In this document: positions 1 through 10,079 of the stretch, piece after piece
Layout: each line of letters begins with the position of its first letter
Position numbering within the stretch: the stretch's first letter is position 1
Origin: Vesta saturnalis
Lineage: Eukaryota > Arthropoda > Insecta > Coleoptera > Lampyridae
Direction of reading: 5' to 3'
Length of the DNA: 64,000 nucleotides
Assembly: GCA_036346205.1 (NCBI GenBank)
Contig: JARFJB010002416.1
Coordinates: forward strand, 216,001 to 280,000
Notes under the pieces: generated by a model
Told to the model about the DNA's origin: nothing
Databases searched by the model: none
The model's input: the letters and a program-made list of their open reading frames with translations, nothing else
Position numbers and translations under genes: made by a program

Positions 1-919
1 ACTTGTACCATTATAGCAGGCTGTTGCATATTATCAGTACCTTTTTGTAGAATGGTTTTATTGTTCTACCATTAGAGGAACTAACTCTTTGCTAATGATG
101 GTACATCTAAAATTGGTTGTTTTCTTTGGTAGCCGCTGCGTAACTGACTAATCGTTGGTGTTGGTATTATTACCTTTTCTTTGCTTCTACGTACGTAATT
201 TTCTCCTAACCTTTATTTCTTGTATTGCAGCTTCAGTCTTAAATTTACATTGAGATCTGGCTGAGTGAGGACCGTTGCAATTTACATGTTATAGGATCCT
301 CACATCTGCTACCTTCATGTAATTTCTTGCCACAGACACATACCTGTGGTAGTTGACAGTTTAGAGAGGCGTGACCAAATTGTTGACAATTAAAACATCT
401 AAGTGGCGGAGGTACATATAACCGTACATTGAGTGAATAGAAAGCTACTTTGATGGTTTTAAGAGTTGAGAGTTAAATGAGAACATGCACAGGGCTGTCT
501 CTTAATACTCCATCTTTCTTTGATTTTAACCTTCGAACGTCGATTACTCCTTGCGAATGAAGTTCTTCGCATATCTCGTTAGCTGAACAATTCAACAGGT
601 CTTGACAATAGATCACACCTCTAGAAATATTCAGTGTTTTATGGGGGAATACTTCAATCTCATAACCTAAAAATGTACTACTTTGTAGTATACGTTTTGC
701 TTGGTTAACAGACGTCGATTCAACCAAGAGACCTTCTTTAGTTTTCTTTACCATTTTTATCGTACCAAATTGTCCATATATACCTTTACTAATAGCAAAA
801 GGGCTAACCTTATCAAAATTAACGAGCTGTTCATTTCCTTTCCTTTTGATGACCAAGAACCGGGGGACCTTTTCTTGGCTCATTTTGCTTACAGTTTTTC
901 TGTTGGACTGCACCAACAT
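1..919 (-). pseudogene. M1 ORF1, Gag-like zinc-knuckle protein, broken
   Basis: This is the Gag-like ORF1 of a minus-strand LINE, expected to coat element RNA. An open frame from 919 to 473 carries the conserved N-terminal region, with PRFLVIKR, SPFAISK, KEGLLVES and GVIYCQDLLN-type motifs shared with the ORF1s of M4, M7 and M10. A stop or frameshift at about 473 interrupts it. The next part continues in another frame at about 300-470, where a CCHC knuckle (CFNCQQFGHASLNC) and a following Cys-Gly-Lys plus HEGSRC element are legible. The rest towards position 1 is degenerate. The knuckle spacing (C-x2-C-x4-H-x4-C) is the standard nucleocapsid type. Protein similarity to the M4 ORF1 is clearly lower than the similarity of the two 5' UTRs. 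Confidence 0.8.
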
Positions 920-1039
920 CCATGATTTGAAGGTGGACTCCTCTTCGGTGGTTTTTTCAGATGCCCTGAACCCATTGTACGTGGACTAAAGAGACTCATA
1001 AAATCACGAGTTGGGATGAAACCATGTCAACTACAGCAG

Positions 1040-1738
1040 TGCACCCATACTATAGCAAGGCTATATACTGTGGGAGGCGCCTCTATCCCCACAGGCGTTT
1101 CAACGCTAGCGACCAGGCTTCCTGGCCACGCTCAGGCTTCCTCGCGCAATCCCTTCAGCACCTAAAACTGCCAAACGACCTTGGGATTGGGGATTTTTAT
1201 AGAGGTTACCTTCCTCGTAGCCCAGGCGGTAAAGCCAAGGCCACCGACCGCTAGCTGTACGACGTTCCCTAGCCACGCCCTGCTAGAGCCTCTGAAGTAC
1301 AGTTTGCGGTTGCGGTATTAGGACACGGCTAGCGCTCAGCGTCCCCAGCAAGGACATCCTGGCTTGCCACACCCGTATACGCTTTTGATGGCGCATGTCC
1401 TGGGAAGAGTAGAAAGAGAAAGGAAAGGGTCTCAGCTTACTGGGAGCCTGAAGAGAACAAGAGTTAGAGCCAGGGTGCTCTGACAGAAAAGAGTTAAAGT
1501 AAGGAAAGCCACTCAAGACTAGTATAAGAAAAGTGAACTTTCAGCAAAGGGGACGCATTGCCGTCCCTGTCCTTGTTAGTTACAAGGGCCCACGTGAACT
1601 GGTCCGCGACACCGTATTATGTAGAGCTAACAGTGACGGTTTTAACCATGAGCTCATATTTCGGTGTTGGCCTTGCATCACTTACGATCATTGCAAGGTC
1701 GTTCTATCCGCCACCTGGGGACGCGCCTAGTAGGTAGT
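1040..1738 (-). promoter_or_regulatory. M1 5' UTR with presumed internal promoter
   Basis: A roughly 640-base GC-rich block in otherwise AT-rich DNA. It is repeated upstream of ORF1 in M4 and M10, with only short indels visible by eye. Non-LTR elements need an internal promoter in the 5' UTR to produce full-length RNA, so this block probably contains it; no promoter motif was identified. The first bases (minus strand) include CGTCCCCAGGTGGCGGATAG. In M4 a following GGGGAACG can pair back to CGTCCCC, but M1 has lost that GGGG. Confidence 0.6.
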
Positions 1739-2080
1739 TCAACTAGGTTGTTTTTTCACTTTTGTTATTTTTCGAATTTTTTTTCCATTGTTTACTTTCA
1801 TTATAGAATTATTATTGCTATCATCTATAATATGTTCAATTTATATTACACAATTACAAATTAATTTTATATATTTATATTTTATAGACAACAGTCAATA
1901 AAAGTGATCGCTTTAAGTTAAACCGCGACAGGATTTGTATTCTATTGGCAGACTTAGGATAAATAGGCTTAAATGTAACATGTAAACTACAATGACCGTT
2001 AAGTCTCCTGAGACTTGGTTTCTATAACTGTACATTATTCTGTTAAATAAATTATTCAATTCAATTCAATTCAATTCAAT
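1739..2080 (+). mobile_element. P1: 3' UTR fragment of a CR1-like element
   Basis: Only the 3' UTR remains, about 340 bases with no coding sequence. It holds the family stem-loop (1995-2019), AATAAA at 2046-2051, and a tail of five ATTCA-type units (2054-2080) that runs straight into (TTACTA)n. The 5' side joins the 5' end of M1 directly. Confidence 0.8.
1995..2019 (+). other. 3' terminal stem-loop of P1
   Basis: The inner stem AAGTCT/AGACTT (2001-2006 with 2011-2016) closes a four-base loop. A short outer stem ACC/GGT lies at 1995-1997 and 2017-2019. The inner stem sequence differs from other copies yet remains paired, which supports an RNA structure. Confidence 0.7.
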
Positions 2081-2552
2081 TACTATTACTATTACTATTA
2101 CTATTACTATTACTATTACTATTACTATTACTATTACTATTACTATTACTGTTACTGTTACTGTTACTGTTACTGTTACTGTTACTAGTTACTGTTACTG
2201 TTACTTTACTGTTACTGTTACTGTTATTACTGTTACTGTTACTGTTACTGTTACTGTTACTGTTACTGTTACTGTTACTGTTACTGTTACTGTTACTGTT
2301 ACTGTTACTGTTACTGTTACTGTTACTGTTACTGTTACTGTTACTGTTACTGTTACTGTTACTGTTACTGTTACTGTTACTGTTACTGTTACTGTTACTA
2401 TTACTATTACTATTACTATTACTATTACTATTACTATTACTATTACTATTACTATTACTATTACTATTACTATTACTATTACTATTACTATTACTATTAC
2501 TATTACTATTACTATTACTATTACTATTACTATTACTATTACTATTACTATC
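2081..2552 (+). repeat. (TTACTA)n array with an internal (TTACTG)n block
   Basis: A hexamer microsatellite that begins and ends as TTACTA. The centre, about 2150-2396, is the variant TTACTG with a few irregular units, including ACTAGTTACTG and TTACTTTACTG. Long open frames over such arrays (Leu-Leu, Ile-Thr or Tyr-Tyr repeats) are artefacts of the repeat. Confidence 0.97.
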
Positions 2553-2896
2553 TACTAACAGTAAAATGTTTTTCTTATGTATTTTATATTAATATTAGTA
2601 CAAAATTTTGTGTTTGTGTTTCTTTGCGTATATATCATGTTCATTTAATCTATTTTTTCAAAATGGTAAATGTCGCCTTTATATTAATTTCTTTATTTAT
2701 CTTCTGTATTTGTTTTAAATTTATGTAAAAAGGTATTATACAATTAAGAGTGCAAGTAATATTTTTATAAGTAACAAAATTATATCTTATTTACGTTAAT
2801 ATAAACGACAGGCAAATCGTGAAGTCTTGCAGACTTGATTGGACCTAAAAATGTATATTTTTGTTTAATAAATCAATTTCAATTTCAATTTCAATT
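2553..2896 (+). mobile_element. P2: 3' UTR fragment of a CR1-like element
   Basis: Non-coding and AT-rich, with array on both sides. It carries the family stem-loop at 2815-2840, AATAAA at 2867-2872 and an (ATTTCA)n tail that merges into (TTACTA)n. It is a strongly 5'-truncated insertion. Confidence 0.8.
2815..2840 (+). other. 3' terminal stem-loop of P2
   Basis: Outer stem AATC/GATT (2815-2818 with 2837-2840), inner stem AAGTC/GACTT (2822-2826 with 2832-2836), loop TTGCA, followed by the invariant GGACC. Confidence 0.75.
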
Positions 2897-3019
2897 ACTA
2901 TTACTATTACTATTACTATTACTATTACTATTACTATTACTATTACTATTACTATTACTATTACTATTACTATTACTATTACTATTACATTATATTACTA
3001 TTACTATTACTATTACTAT
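2895..3019 (+). repeat. (TTACTA)n array
   Basis: About 125 bases of TTACTA hexamers with one irregular ACATTATATTACT stretch near 2988-2999. Confidence 0.97.
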
Positions 3020-3290
3020 GAACTGTTATTAAAAATGAACTGTTATTAAAATGTGATACTTTGACACCAGTAGGTTATTATAAATATTATAATACGATAG
3101 ACCATTATGAAAATGATGCTATAAAGCAATTGTAGAACATGATTATAACACCAGACTATTATGTAGTTCTCATTTTAATAATAAACATGGCCAACGTACC
3201 TTAAAATGTCTAATACCAAAATTATATAATGATTTAGTAATAGATGATAATACAAATAGCAGGTCAGCATTTGTGAATAACTTAAAATAA
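3020..3290 (+). pseudogene. P3 ORF2 C-terminal fragment
   Basis: Encodes the last 80 or so residues of a CR1-like ORF2: LTPVGYYKYYN, then a degenerate TRR block, then HFNNKHGQRTLKCLIPKLYN. This C-terminal signature recurs in P6, P9, P10, P12, P13 and P14. Frameshifts break the frame. The better ending here reads through VNNLK to a stop near 3290, whereas P13 is shifted just before this point. Confidence 0.7.
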
Positions 3291-3447
3291 CATTAGCTAG
3301 ATTAAGTAGTGAATAACACAATGATAAATTTTATGCTCTTGGTAGATTTACAAATTTACTTGCAATGATTGCACATCAACAGCGCCTTATAAAATTACAT
3401 TTGATGCTTTGTAATTGATTAATGTATTACTTATCATATACACGGAA

Positions 3448-3476
3448 CCTACAGAGAAGTCTTGTGACTTAGTAGG
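3448..3476 (+). other. 3' terminal stem-loop of P3
   Basis: Outer stem CCTAC/GTAGG (3448-3452 with 3472-3476), a four-base bulge, inner stem AAGTC/GACTT (3457-3461 with 3466-3470), loop TTGT. The outer stem covaries with CCAAC/GTTGG of other copies. Confidence 0.8.
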
Positions 3477-3529
3477 ACCGTAAAACTGTATGATATTTGA
3501 TAAATAAATAAATGAAAAATGAAAATGAA

Positions 3530-3906
3530 ATTACTATTACTATTACTGTTACTATTACTATTACTATTACTATTACTATTACTATTACTATTACTATTAC
3601 TATTACTATTACTATTACTATTACTATTACTATTACTATTACTATTACTATTATATTATATTACTATTACTATTGCTATTACTATTACTATTACTATTAC
3701 TATTACTATTACTATTACTATTACTATTACTATTACTATTACTATTACTATTACTATTACTATTACTATTACTATTACTATTACTATTACTATTACTATT
3801 ATATTACTATTACTATTACTTATTACTATTACTATTACTATTACTATTATATTACTATTACTATTACTATTACTATTACTATTATATTACTATTACTATT
3901 ACTACT
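3530..3906 (+). repeat. (TTACTA)n array
   Basis: About 375 bases of TTACTA hexamers with scattered units that lost or gained bases (for example ATTATATTACT). Confidence 0.97.
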
Positions 3907-3915
3907 AAGACTAAA

Positions 3916-4795
3916 AATGGAGTTTCTCAAGGAGCATTTTAGCAATTTGTTCTTGATATATATCAATGGCATATTACAGCGTAAAGAATAGTGAACTTTA
4001 CATGTATGCTGATGACGCTGTCCTAATGTATTCTCATCACGATATAAAGACATGTGAAAGGATAATACAAGAAGATCTAAACAATATATGCAATTGATGC
4101 ACGGAAGGAGTCTTTTGCAAACTCAGAAAACAGTTACAATGACTTTCTCAACGTCACACATGCAAAAGGTACAAGTCAGGATCATTATGCATAAATGCAC
4201 GTGTTTAATGAATGAAAGCTTGATTGTAATATACTAAAGAACGTAACTGAAATGTTATACTTGGATTGGTCATTGATTCACACCTAAATACCACAAACAT
4301 ACGAACTACATTCATATGAGGTTACAAAAGTCTCTGGATGCATACATGTATTAAACAGATACACGAACCAAAAACAATGTCAATAGTATATAAAGCAATG
4401 ATAGAGGCTATAATAAGATATGCCATTAGAGTATGGGAAGCGCTGAAACTACTCACCTAAAGAAAATTGAGTCGCTGCAAATAAGAATGCTTAGGAAGAT
4501 ACATGGAACCTGCAAAACAGAAAATTACTAGAATTAAGTGATACATTAACACCGAAAGGGTTTTATAAGTATTTAAATATACTCACGTACCGCGGAGAAA
4601 ATGTGACAAAGTTCCACTACAACACAATTATAATACTAGAAAAACAATGTATAAAGTTCCTTATTACTATAATAAGTATGGTGAAAGATCTCTAAGTGCT
4701 ATACCTAAACTGTTTAATCTGTTACCTGATCATATTCAGAAAACCAGAAGAATCAGTGTCTTTAAAAGTAAGTAAGAAATGGTAATAAGTTCAAG
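3916..4795 (+). pseudogene. P4 ORF2 fragment, RT palm to C terminus
   Basis: A degenerate reverse transcriptase fragment. Legible pieces are GVSQGA (the GVPQGS motif), then YMYADDAVLMYSHHD with the catalytic YADD, then an HKCTCL-type Cys/His stretch, then the C-terminal signature (TPKGFYKYLN and YKVPYYYNKYGERSLSA-like text). Several frameshifts and stops separate them, so it cannot be functional as it stands. Confidence 0.75.
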
Positions 4796-5379
4796 TTAAC
4801 TCTATCATAATTTTATTTTTATTCAAAATATTATATATCGTGTTATTTTGTAAACATAATTTGCCATCATAATCTTGCAATTAAGTTAGAATTTTTTACA
4901 TATAAAAGAAAATGATGCTTGTATATTTAACTTTTTCTGATCATTTTTTATTTTTGTTATTATTATCTTGTGTCTTATGTCTTGCTTCCTTGTCTTTATT
5001 TTTTACTGAATTGATGCTTATGTTTTTAACTTTCCAATTTATAATTTTCTGTTACAATTGTACTTCATCATAAGAATGTTATTGAGTTTACAGTATAATG
5101 AATACATTAAAAATTTTTGATTTAATTTAAAATTGAAGATTATTTTTTGCAATATCTTATTCTTAAAACAAAACTTATTTTTTCCTGCTTTACTCAAGGA
5201 ATAATATTTATATGTCCAATTACACCGGAATTAATTTTTATTTATATTTTTGCTTGTTTTTCTTTTGTTTTTGATCTGTGTATATAGTAGATCAGATGAA
5301 ATATAATCTTTTGTGTATAAAACTAATGGTTTAAGAAACAAACTGTATTTTAGTTATTCAGGTAAAATTTTTAACGGAT

Positions 5380-5405
5380 CAACTGACAAGGTTTCACCTT
5401 GGTTG
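5380..5405 (+). other. 3' terminal stem-loop of P4
   Basis: Outer stem CAAC/GTTG (5380-5383 with 5402-5405), inner stem AAGGT/ACCTT (5388-5392 with 5396-5400), loop TTC. The inner stem changed on both sides relative to AAGTC/GACTT, a compensatory pair. Confidence 0.8.
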
Positions 5406-5457
5406 GACCAATACTTTGTATACATTCTTGAATAAACGTATTCTATTCTATTCTGTT

Positions 5458-5885
5458 CTATTACTATTACTATTACTATTACTATTACTATTACTATTAC
5501 TATTACTACTACTATTACTATTACTATTACTATTACTATTAACTATTACTATTACTATTACTATTACTATTACTATTACTATTACTATTACTATTACTAT
5601 TACCTATTACCATTACATTAATATTACATATACCATTACCATTACCATTACCATTACCATTACCATTACCATTATATTACTATTACCATTAATTACTATT
5701 ACCATATACCATTACATTACCATTACGATTACGATTACGATTACGATTATTATTACGATTACTATTACATATTACTATTACTATTACTATTACTATTACT
5801 ATTACTATTACTATTACTATTACTATTACTATTACTATTACTATTACTATTACTATTACTATTACTATTACTATTACTATTACTA
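5458..5885 (+). repeat. (TTACTA)n array with TTACCA and TTACGA variants
   Basis: TTACTA at both ends. The middle, about 5595-5770, holds TTACCA and TTACGA units with irregular lengths. The array ends directly in the T-run that is the poly(A) tail of minus-strand copy M2. Confidence 0.95.
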
Positions 5886-8800
5886 TTTTTTTTTATTATA
5901 GCATCGATTGCTGGATCATTAGTGCTTTGGTCACAATCCATATTTATATCAAGTGGAATATTTTAGATTCTTTTAGCATAAGTAACCTTTAATTACTTCC
6001 ATGTTTGGTGTACAATACTTCTGTGTTTTGTCAAACTGCTTTCTAAGCCTGTATATTTGGTACAGTGAGGACTACATGCTGACTGTTAGTCTTGTTCATC
6101 TGTGCAAATTGTCTTGAATAATAGTAGGTATTCTGAAGAGAACCTAGTGTGACCTATTCTAATTCGCGTCATGGTCACTGTCTCTTTGCGACTTAGGTTG
6201 AAATTTTGTTTGGGCTACGTGTTTTTATGGTTTCTTAGTATGTTATCAGATTGAATCCATTCGTTTTTCCACATCTCATTTATAATTAAAGTAACGTTAG
6301 CTTGAACATCCGTATGGCGAATAGGTATATCATTAGTTTCATTAGTTACTATTATTTCTTTGCACTTTGTCTGCTATTTCGTTACCTTTTATACCTGAGT
6401 GTGATGGTACCAAACTAATATAATTGTTTTTAATGGTATTTAAGTGGTGAATGGTTGCCAGAATTTGCGTCACAAGTGGGTCTAAGAATATTTGTTTGTA
6501 TTTTTTCAATAGCGGTTCGCGAATCTGAACAGACCAAGATGTTTTCTCCGTTTTGTACTGAATAATAGACTTACATGCATACAGTTCGGCAGTTAAGATG
6601 TCGCACCAATTATGCAATTTCATGGCGTTCATTTGAGGTTACTATGGCACAACACCATTTTCACCTTTGGATGCATCAGTATATATTATTTCCTTGTCAT
6701 CGTAAGTATGTAATATTTCATTGAGTTTTGTGGTGTGCCTTTTTAGGTCTTACTTTAGCTAATTCATAGTTACATGACTAGTATTCAGGTGCTATCTCGC
6801 AAAATTGCATGTTATATACAGGCGGTATTTTAACCTCTAGCTGGTTAATTATTTCGTTGAACCTGAAGACACTGACGGGTTATGCTGGGTCTATTTTGAA
6901 AAGGTTAGAAGTGTTTTATTGTGAAGTACCACATTGTTAGGATGGTCTTGTAATGCTAGTAATTTAGTGCAATATTTTATTATAATTTTATGACGTCTAT
7001 ATTTTAGCGGTGGTAGACCAGTATCACTATAAATCGACAGGTGCGGCTGGTTTGAATGCTCCTACAATATTCTTAGACACGTACGTGTATGGTATCGACG
7101 TAAAGTGGATTTTCGAGCGGATGAGTATATTGCACTGCCATAATCTATCTTGATAAAATCAAGAATTTATACATGTTGATTAATATGTCTGTTAGCACAT
7201 TTAGTGTTAGCAAGGCATCTGATAATGTTGGTATCTTCTTTGCATCTTTTTTAAGGGCATCTATATGTGCTTTCCATCTCAGTTCTTTATCTATTGTGAG
7301 GCCCAGAAATTTTATTTTCGTGACTATGCTGATTGGATCTCCATACATAGTAATAGTAGGGTCCGTATGTTCATGTCTTAAACGACAAAATGAATATAGC
7401 GGGTTTTTGCTCCAGAAAATTTGAATATCAATTTGGCGTTACGTGTAATAGTATCTATAGTAGGCTGCAGTTTTTTCGATTGTCTTGATATCACTGGATG
7501 CATATATCATGGCCAAATCATCGACGTACCAACAGCTATGAATTTCTGGATCAGTGTTTAGGTTATACTGCTAACGGCAATTGCGAATAAAGTTACACTC
7601 AACACTGATCCCTGTATTCCATTCTCTAACGTCAAAACATTAGAGTGCTCAGTGATACCTTGAAGTTACGTTTTCAAGAAAATTTTTAATAAAATTGAGG
7701 ATATTTTCTTATTCCAAGTATGTAGTTGGCGCAATATGATCCACGTAAATCGTAGGCTTTCTGCAAATCAAATAATACTGCTACTGCATGATGTCTGTTT
7801 AAAAGCTGTTTGAACATGGTGTTCAAGTTGTACCAAGTTGTCGGTGGTAGACCTGAATTTTCTACAACCCATTTGGTTGCTATAGGAATCCATTTTTTCT
7901 AAAATCCAAGTTAGGCGTGAGTTGACTATACGCTCAGTATTTTGCCATGCAGCACGTCAAGAAACTGGAAAATTTGTTGGCTTATTTTTATTTTGGTTAG
8001 CTTTGGGGATCGGTACAACAATGGCTTCTCTAGTTTCCGGATACACATCCTGCTGCCAAATTTGATTAAATATTCCTAATAATCTTACTTTCTGTGTTGA
8101 AGATAATTGATTTAGGAATTCATAAGAATGTCATCTGCCTGGTGTGATTTGTGAGCGGTTCAACGCTTCCTCAAGTTCGTCCATAAGAATAGGGATGTTG
8201 TAGTATGCTCTGTGTGTCTCTGTATTATCTAATTGTAGTTCCTGTTTACGCATCAACTGCTGGAATTCAGCTTCGTAGTTAGAAGATTTACTTACTTTGG
8301 AACGATCTCAATATATTAGCTACCTCTAGTTGATTGGTATGGGGTCTTGGTTTACCTTTAATATGATGGGTAAGTTGGTCTCTTTTCTATTGATAGATTT
8401 ATCTTCTTCCATATAGTTGTTATTGTTGGTTTTATTGAAGATACGTATTCAACCCAAGAGTCTCGTCTACCTTGTAATATCAGTTTCTGCTTCAGCTCGT
8501 TTTTGTTTAAATATAAGCATATTACTTTGCAAAGAGTGTTTTTAAATGTATTAAAAGACTTTTTCTTTCCTAGATCGCTTTTTGTATGGTGGCACTCAAC
8601 ATGGGACGCGTTTGAAAAATTTCCTCCGATTTGGGTACACTCTGCAATGCTGAGTTAACAATCATATTGGAAGAGGTCTGACAGTTTCGTTGATATTTTG
8701 GCCATCAGTATTTTCAAGTGTTTTAACGTTGACCAATCTGCTTTCTGTAAGTTCCACTTCTTTAAGTAGTTGTTTGTGGTGTTTGTGAATTACATTCGAT

Positions 8801-8950
8801 AGCGATTGTATATGATCGGAATGTACGTGATCTTCAAGGGTTTTCCAGGTAAACAAATATGCTATTGAGGTGAACACATAGCAATATCAATTGCTGATAA
8901 TTTGTTTGCCCGAGTTTATGAATGTCCCTTCGAATTTAAGGTAACCAAAT
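5886..8950 (-). mobile_element. M2: 5'-truncated I-like element with RNase H
   Basis: The poly(A) tail (a T-run on the plus strand, 5886-5893) follows an array, and the truncated 5' end near 8950 is again in (TTACTA)n, so the copy sits inside the repeat. It is closely similar in sequence to M6, for example in the RNase H and RT thumb regions, and clearly belongs to the same subfamily. Confidence 0.85.
5905..8945 (-). pseudogene. M2 ORF2 remnant: endonuclease end, RT, RNase H, C terminus
   Basis: Order on the minus strand: the end of the endonuclease (8945-8660, with LFTWKTLEDHVHSDH), the linker and RT (about 8480-7000), RNase H (about 6760-6340, with a TDAS catalytic start, AELYACKSI and a GNEIADK end), then the C-terminal domain (6250-5905). 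The fragment at 7348-7145 encodes the RT thumb text ISIVTKIKFLGLTIDKELRW, the same as in M6. Frames change many times and no long open frame survives, so it is a dead copy. Confidence 0.8.
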
Positions 8951-9373
8951 CGTATTACTATTACTATTTATTACTATTACTATTACTATTACTATTACTA
9001 TTACTATTACTATTACTATTACTATTACTATTACTATTACTATTACTATTACTATTACTATTACATATTACTATTACTATTACTATTACTATTACTATTA
9101 CTATTACTATTACTATTACTATTACTATTCTATTATATTGCTATTACTATTACTATTACTATTACTATTACTATTACTATTACTATTACTATTACTATTA
9201 CTATTATTATTACTATTACTATTACTATTACTATTACTATTCTATTACTATTACTATTACTATTACTATTACTATTACTATTACTATTACTATTACTATT
9301 ACTATTACTATTACTATTACTATTACTATTACTATTACTATTACTATTACTATTACTATTACTATTACTATTC
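8951..9373 (+). repeat. (TTACTA)n array
   Basis: About 420 bases of TTACTA with a few length-variant units (ACATATTACT near 9064; TCTATTATATTGC near 9129). Confidence 0.97.
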
Positions 9374-9379
9374 TTTATT

Positions 9380-9993
9380 CTATGAAATTAAAGAGTCTAT
9401 AAAAAATATGTCTGAGAAATTAGACAATTTAAACAATAAGGTCGAGAAAAATATCGCTGACAACAGGCTGCTGAGGGAGGAAATAAAGGAGCTGCAGTTA
9501 AGGAAGTAAGGATAACCAAATGGAAATGTTAAATATACGTTTAAATAAAATGGAGCAGCACGGTAGGCAAATTTATTGAAATCCACGGAGTTGATAACGA
9601 TAACGTTGCACCTAACGAGAAATTTAAAATGATTTCGGAAAAATTTGCGATAATATACTAACAAGGTCTATTAAACAAATACCTTTAAAAAATAGTAATT
9701 TGCTACTGGTGCAATTAGAAAATGAATATGATAGGGATTTAATGACTAAGAAAGGAAAGGAATGGTGGAGAAATCTACCAGATGTGGATAAAAAAAGCAC
9801 CAAACGCTTATTCTTTAATGATAGCTTAATTCCTAACTTTAGACAACTTCTAAGGGAAACAAAGAAAAAGGCGTTTGCATTTAAGTACAAATTTGTGTGG
9901 TTTAAGAATGGACAAGTGCTGGTAAGAAAAGCGGAAGGTGATAGAGTTATAAAAGTTTCAACGTTAAGTGATATAGACAAATATATCAGTTAA
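9380..9993 (+). pseudogene. P5 ORF1: coiled coil and FP-like domain, frameshifted
   Basis: ORF1 of CR1-like elements is an RNA-binding accessory protein. The N-terminal PHD-like finger is missing because of truncation. A coiled coil is legible at 9400-9505 (repeated Leu/Ile heptads, LDNLNNKVEKNI), then a frameshift. The second part, 9700-9993, is an intact 97-residue frame with WWRNLPD, LFFNDSL and YKFVWFKNGQVLVRK. This arrangement resembles the baculovirus FP-protein-like domain found in many insect LINE ORF1s. Stop at 9991-9993, 86 bases before ORF2. Confidence 0.8.
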
Positions 9994-10079
9994 GATTATC
10001 TAAACACAGACATTTATTTTCATTTATAATTATTTAGGATTTTAAATTTTGTTTAAAGAATTCAACTTTTAGTTTAAAT

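Larger units (their letters stand above)
1..1738 (-). mobile_element. M1: 5' part of a minus-strand I-like non-LTR element
   Basis: The window opens inside this element. Read on the minus strand it has a GC-rich 5' UTR (about 1738 down to 1040) and then a Gag-like ORF1 that runs off the window edge. The 5' UTR matches those of M4 (35032-35705) and M10 (63774-64000) almost base for base by eye. Its 5' end, marked by GTTGAACTACC on the minus strand, abuts the 3' UTR of plus-strand copy P1 directly, with no simple-repeat array between them, unlike most other junctions here. Assignment to the I superfamily rests on the better-preserved relatives M4 and M6. Confidence 0.85.
3020..3530 (+). mobile_element. 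P3: 3' end of a CR1-like element, nearly identical to P13
   Basis: A 5'-truncated copy that starts in the C-terminal coding region of ORF2. From 3035 to about 3340 it matches P13 (38615-38920) almost base for base, differing mainly by one- to few-base indels. It keeps the stem-loop (3448-3476), AATAAA signals at about 3500-3511 and a degenerate (AAAATG)n tail running into (TTACTA)n. The P13 copy has lost these 3' terminal features, so P3 shows what the end of P13 should look like. Confidence 0.85.
3907..5460 (+). mobile_element. P4: 5'-truncated CR1-like element
   Basis: Starts inside the reverse transcriptase domain right at the end of an array and runs through the end of ORF2. A 3' UTR of about 580 bases (4800-5379) follows, with no coding sequence. 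Then come the stem-loop (5380-5405), AATAAA (5430-5435) and an (ATTCT)n tail continuous with the next (TTACTA)n array. Confidence 0.85.
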
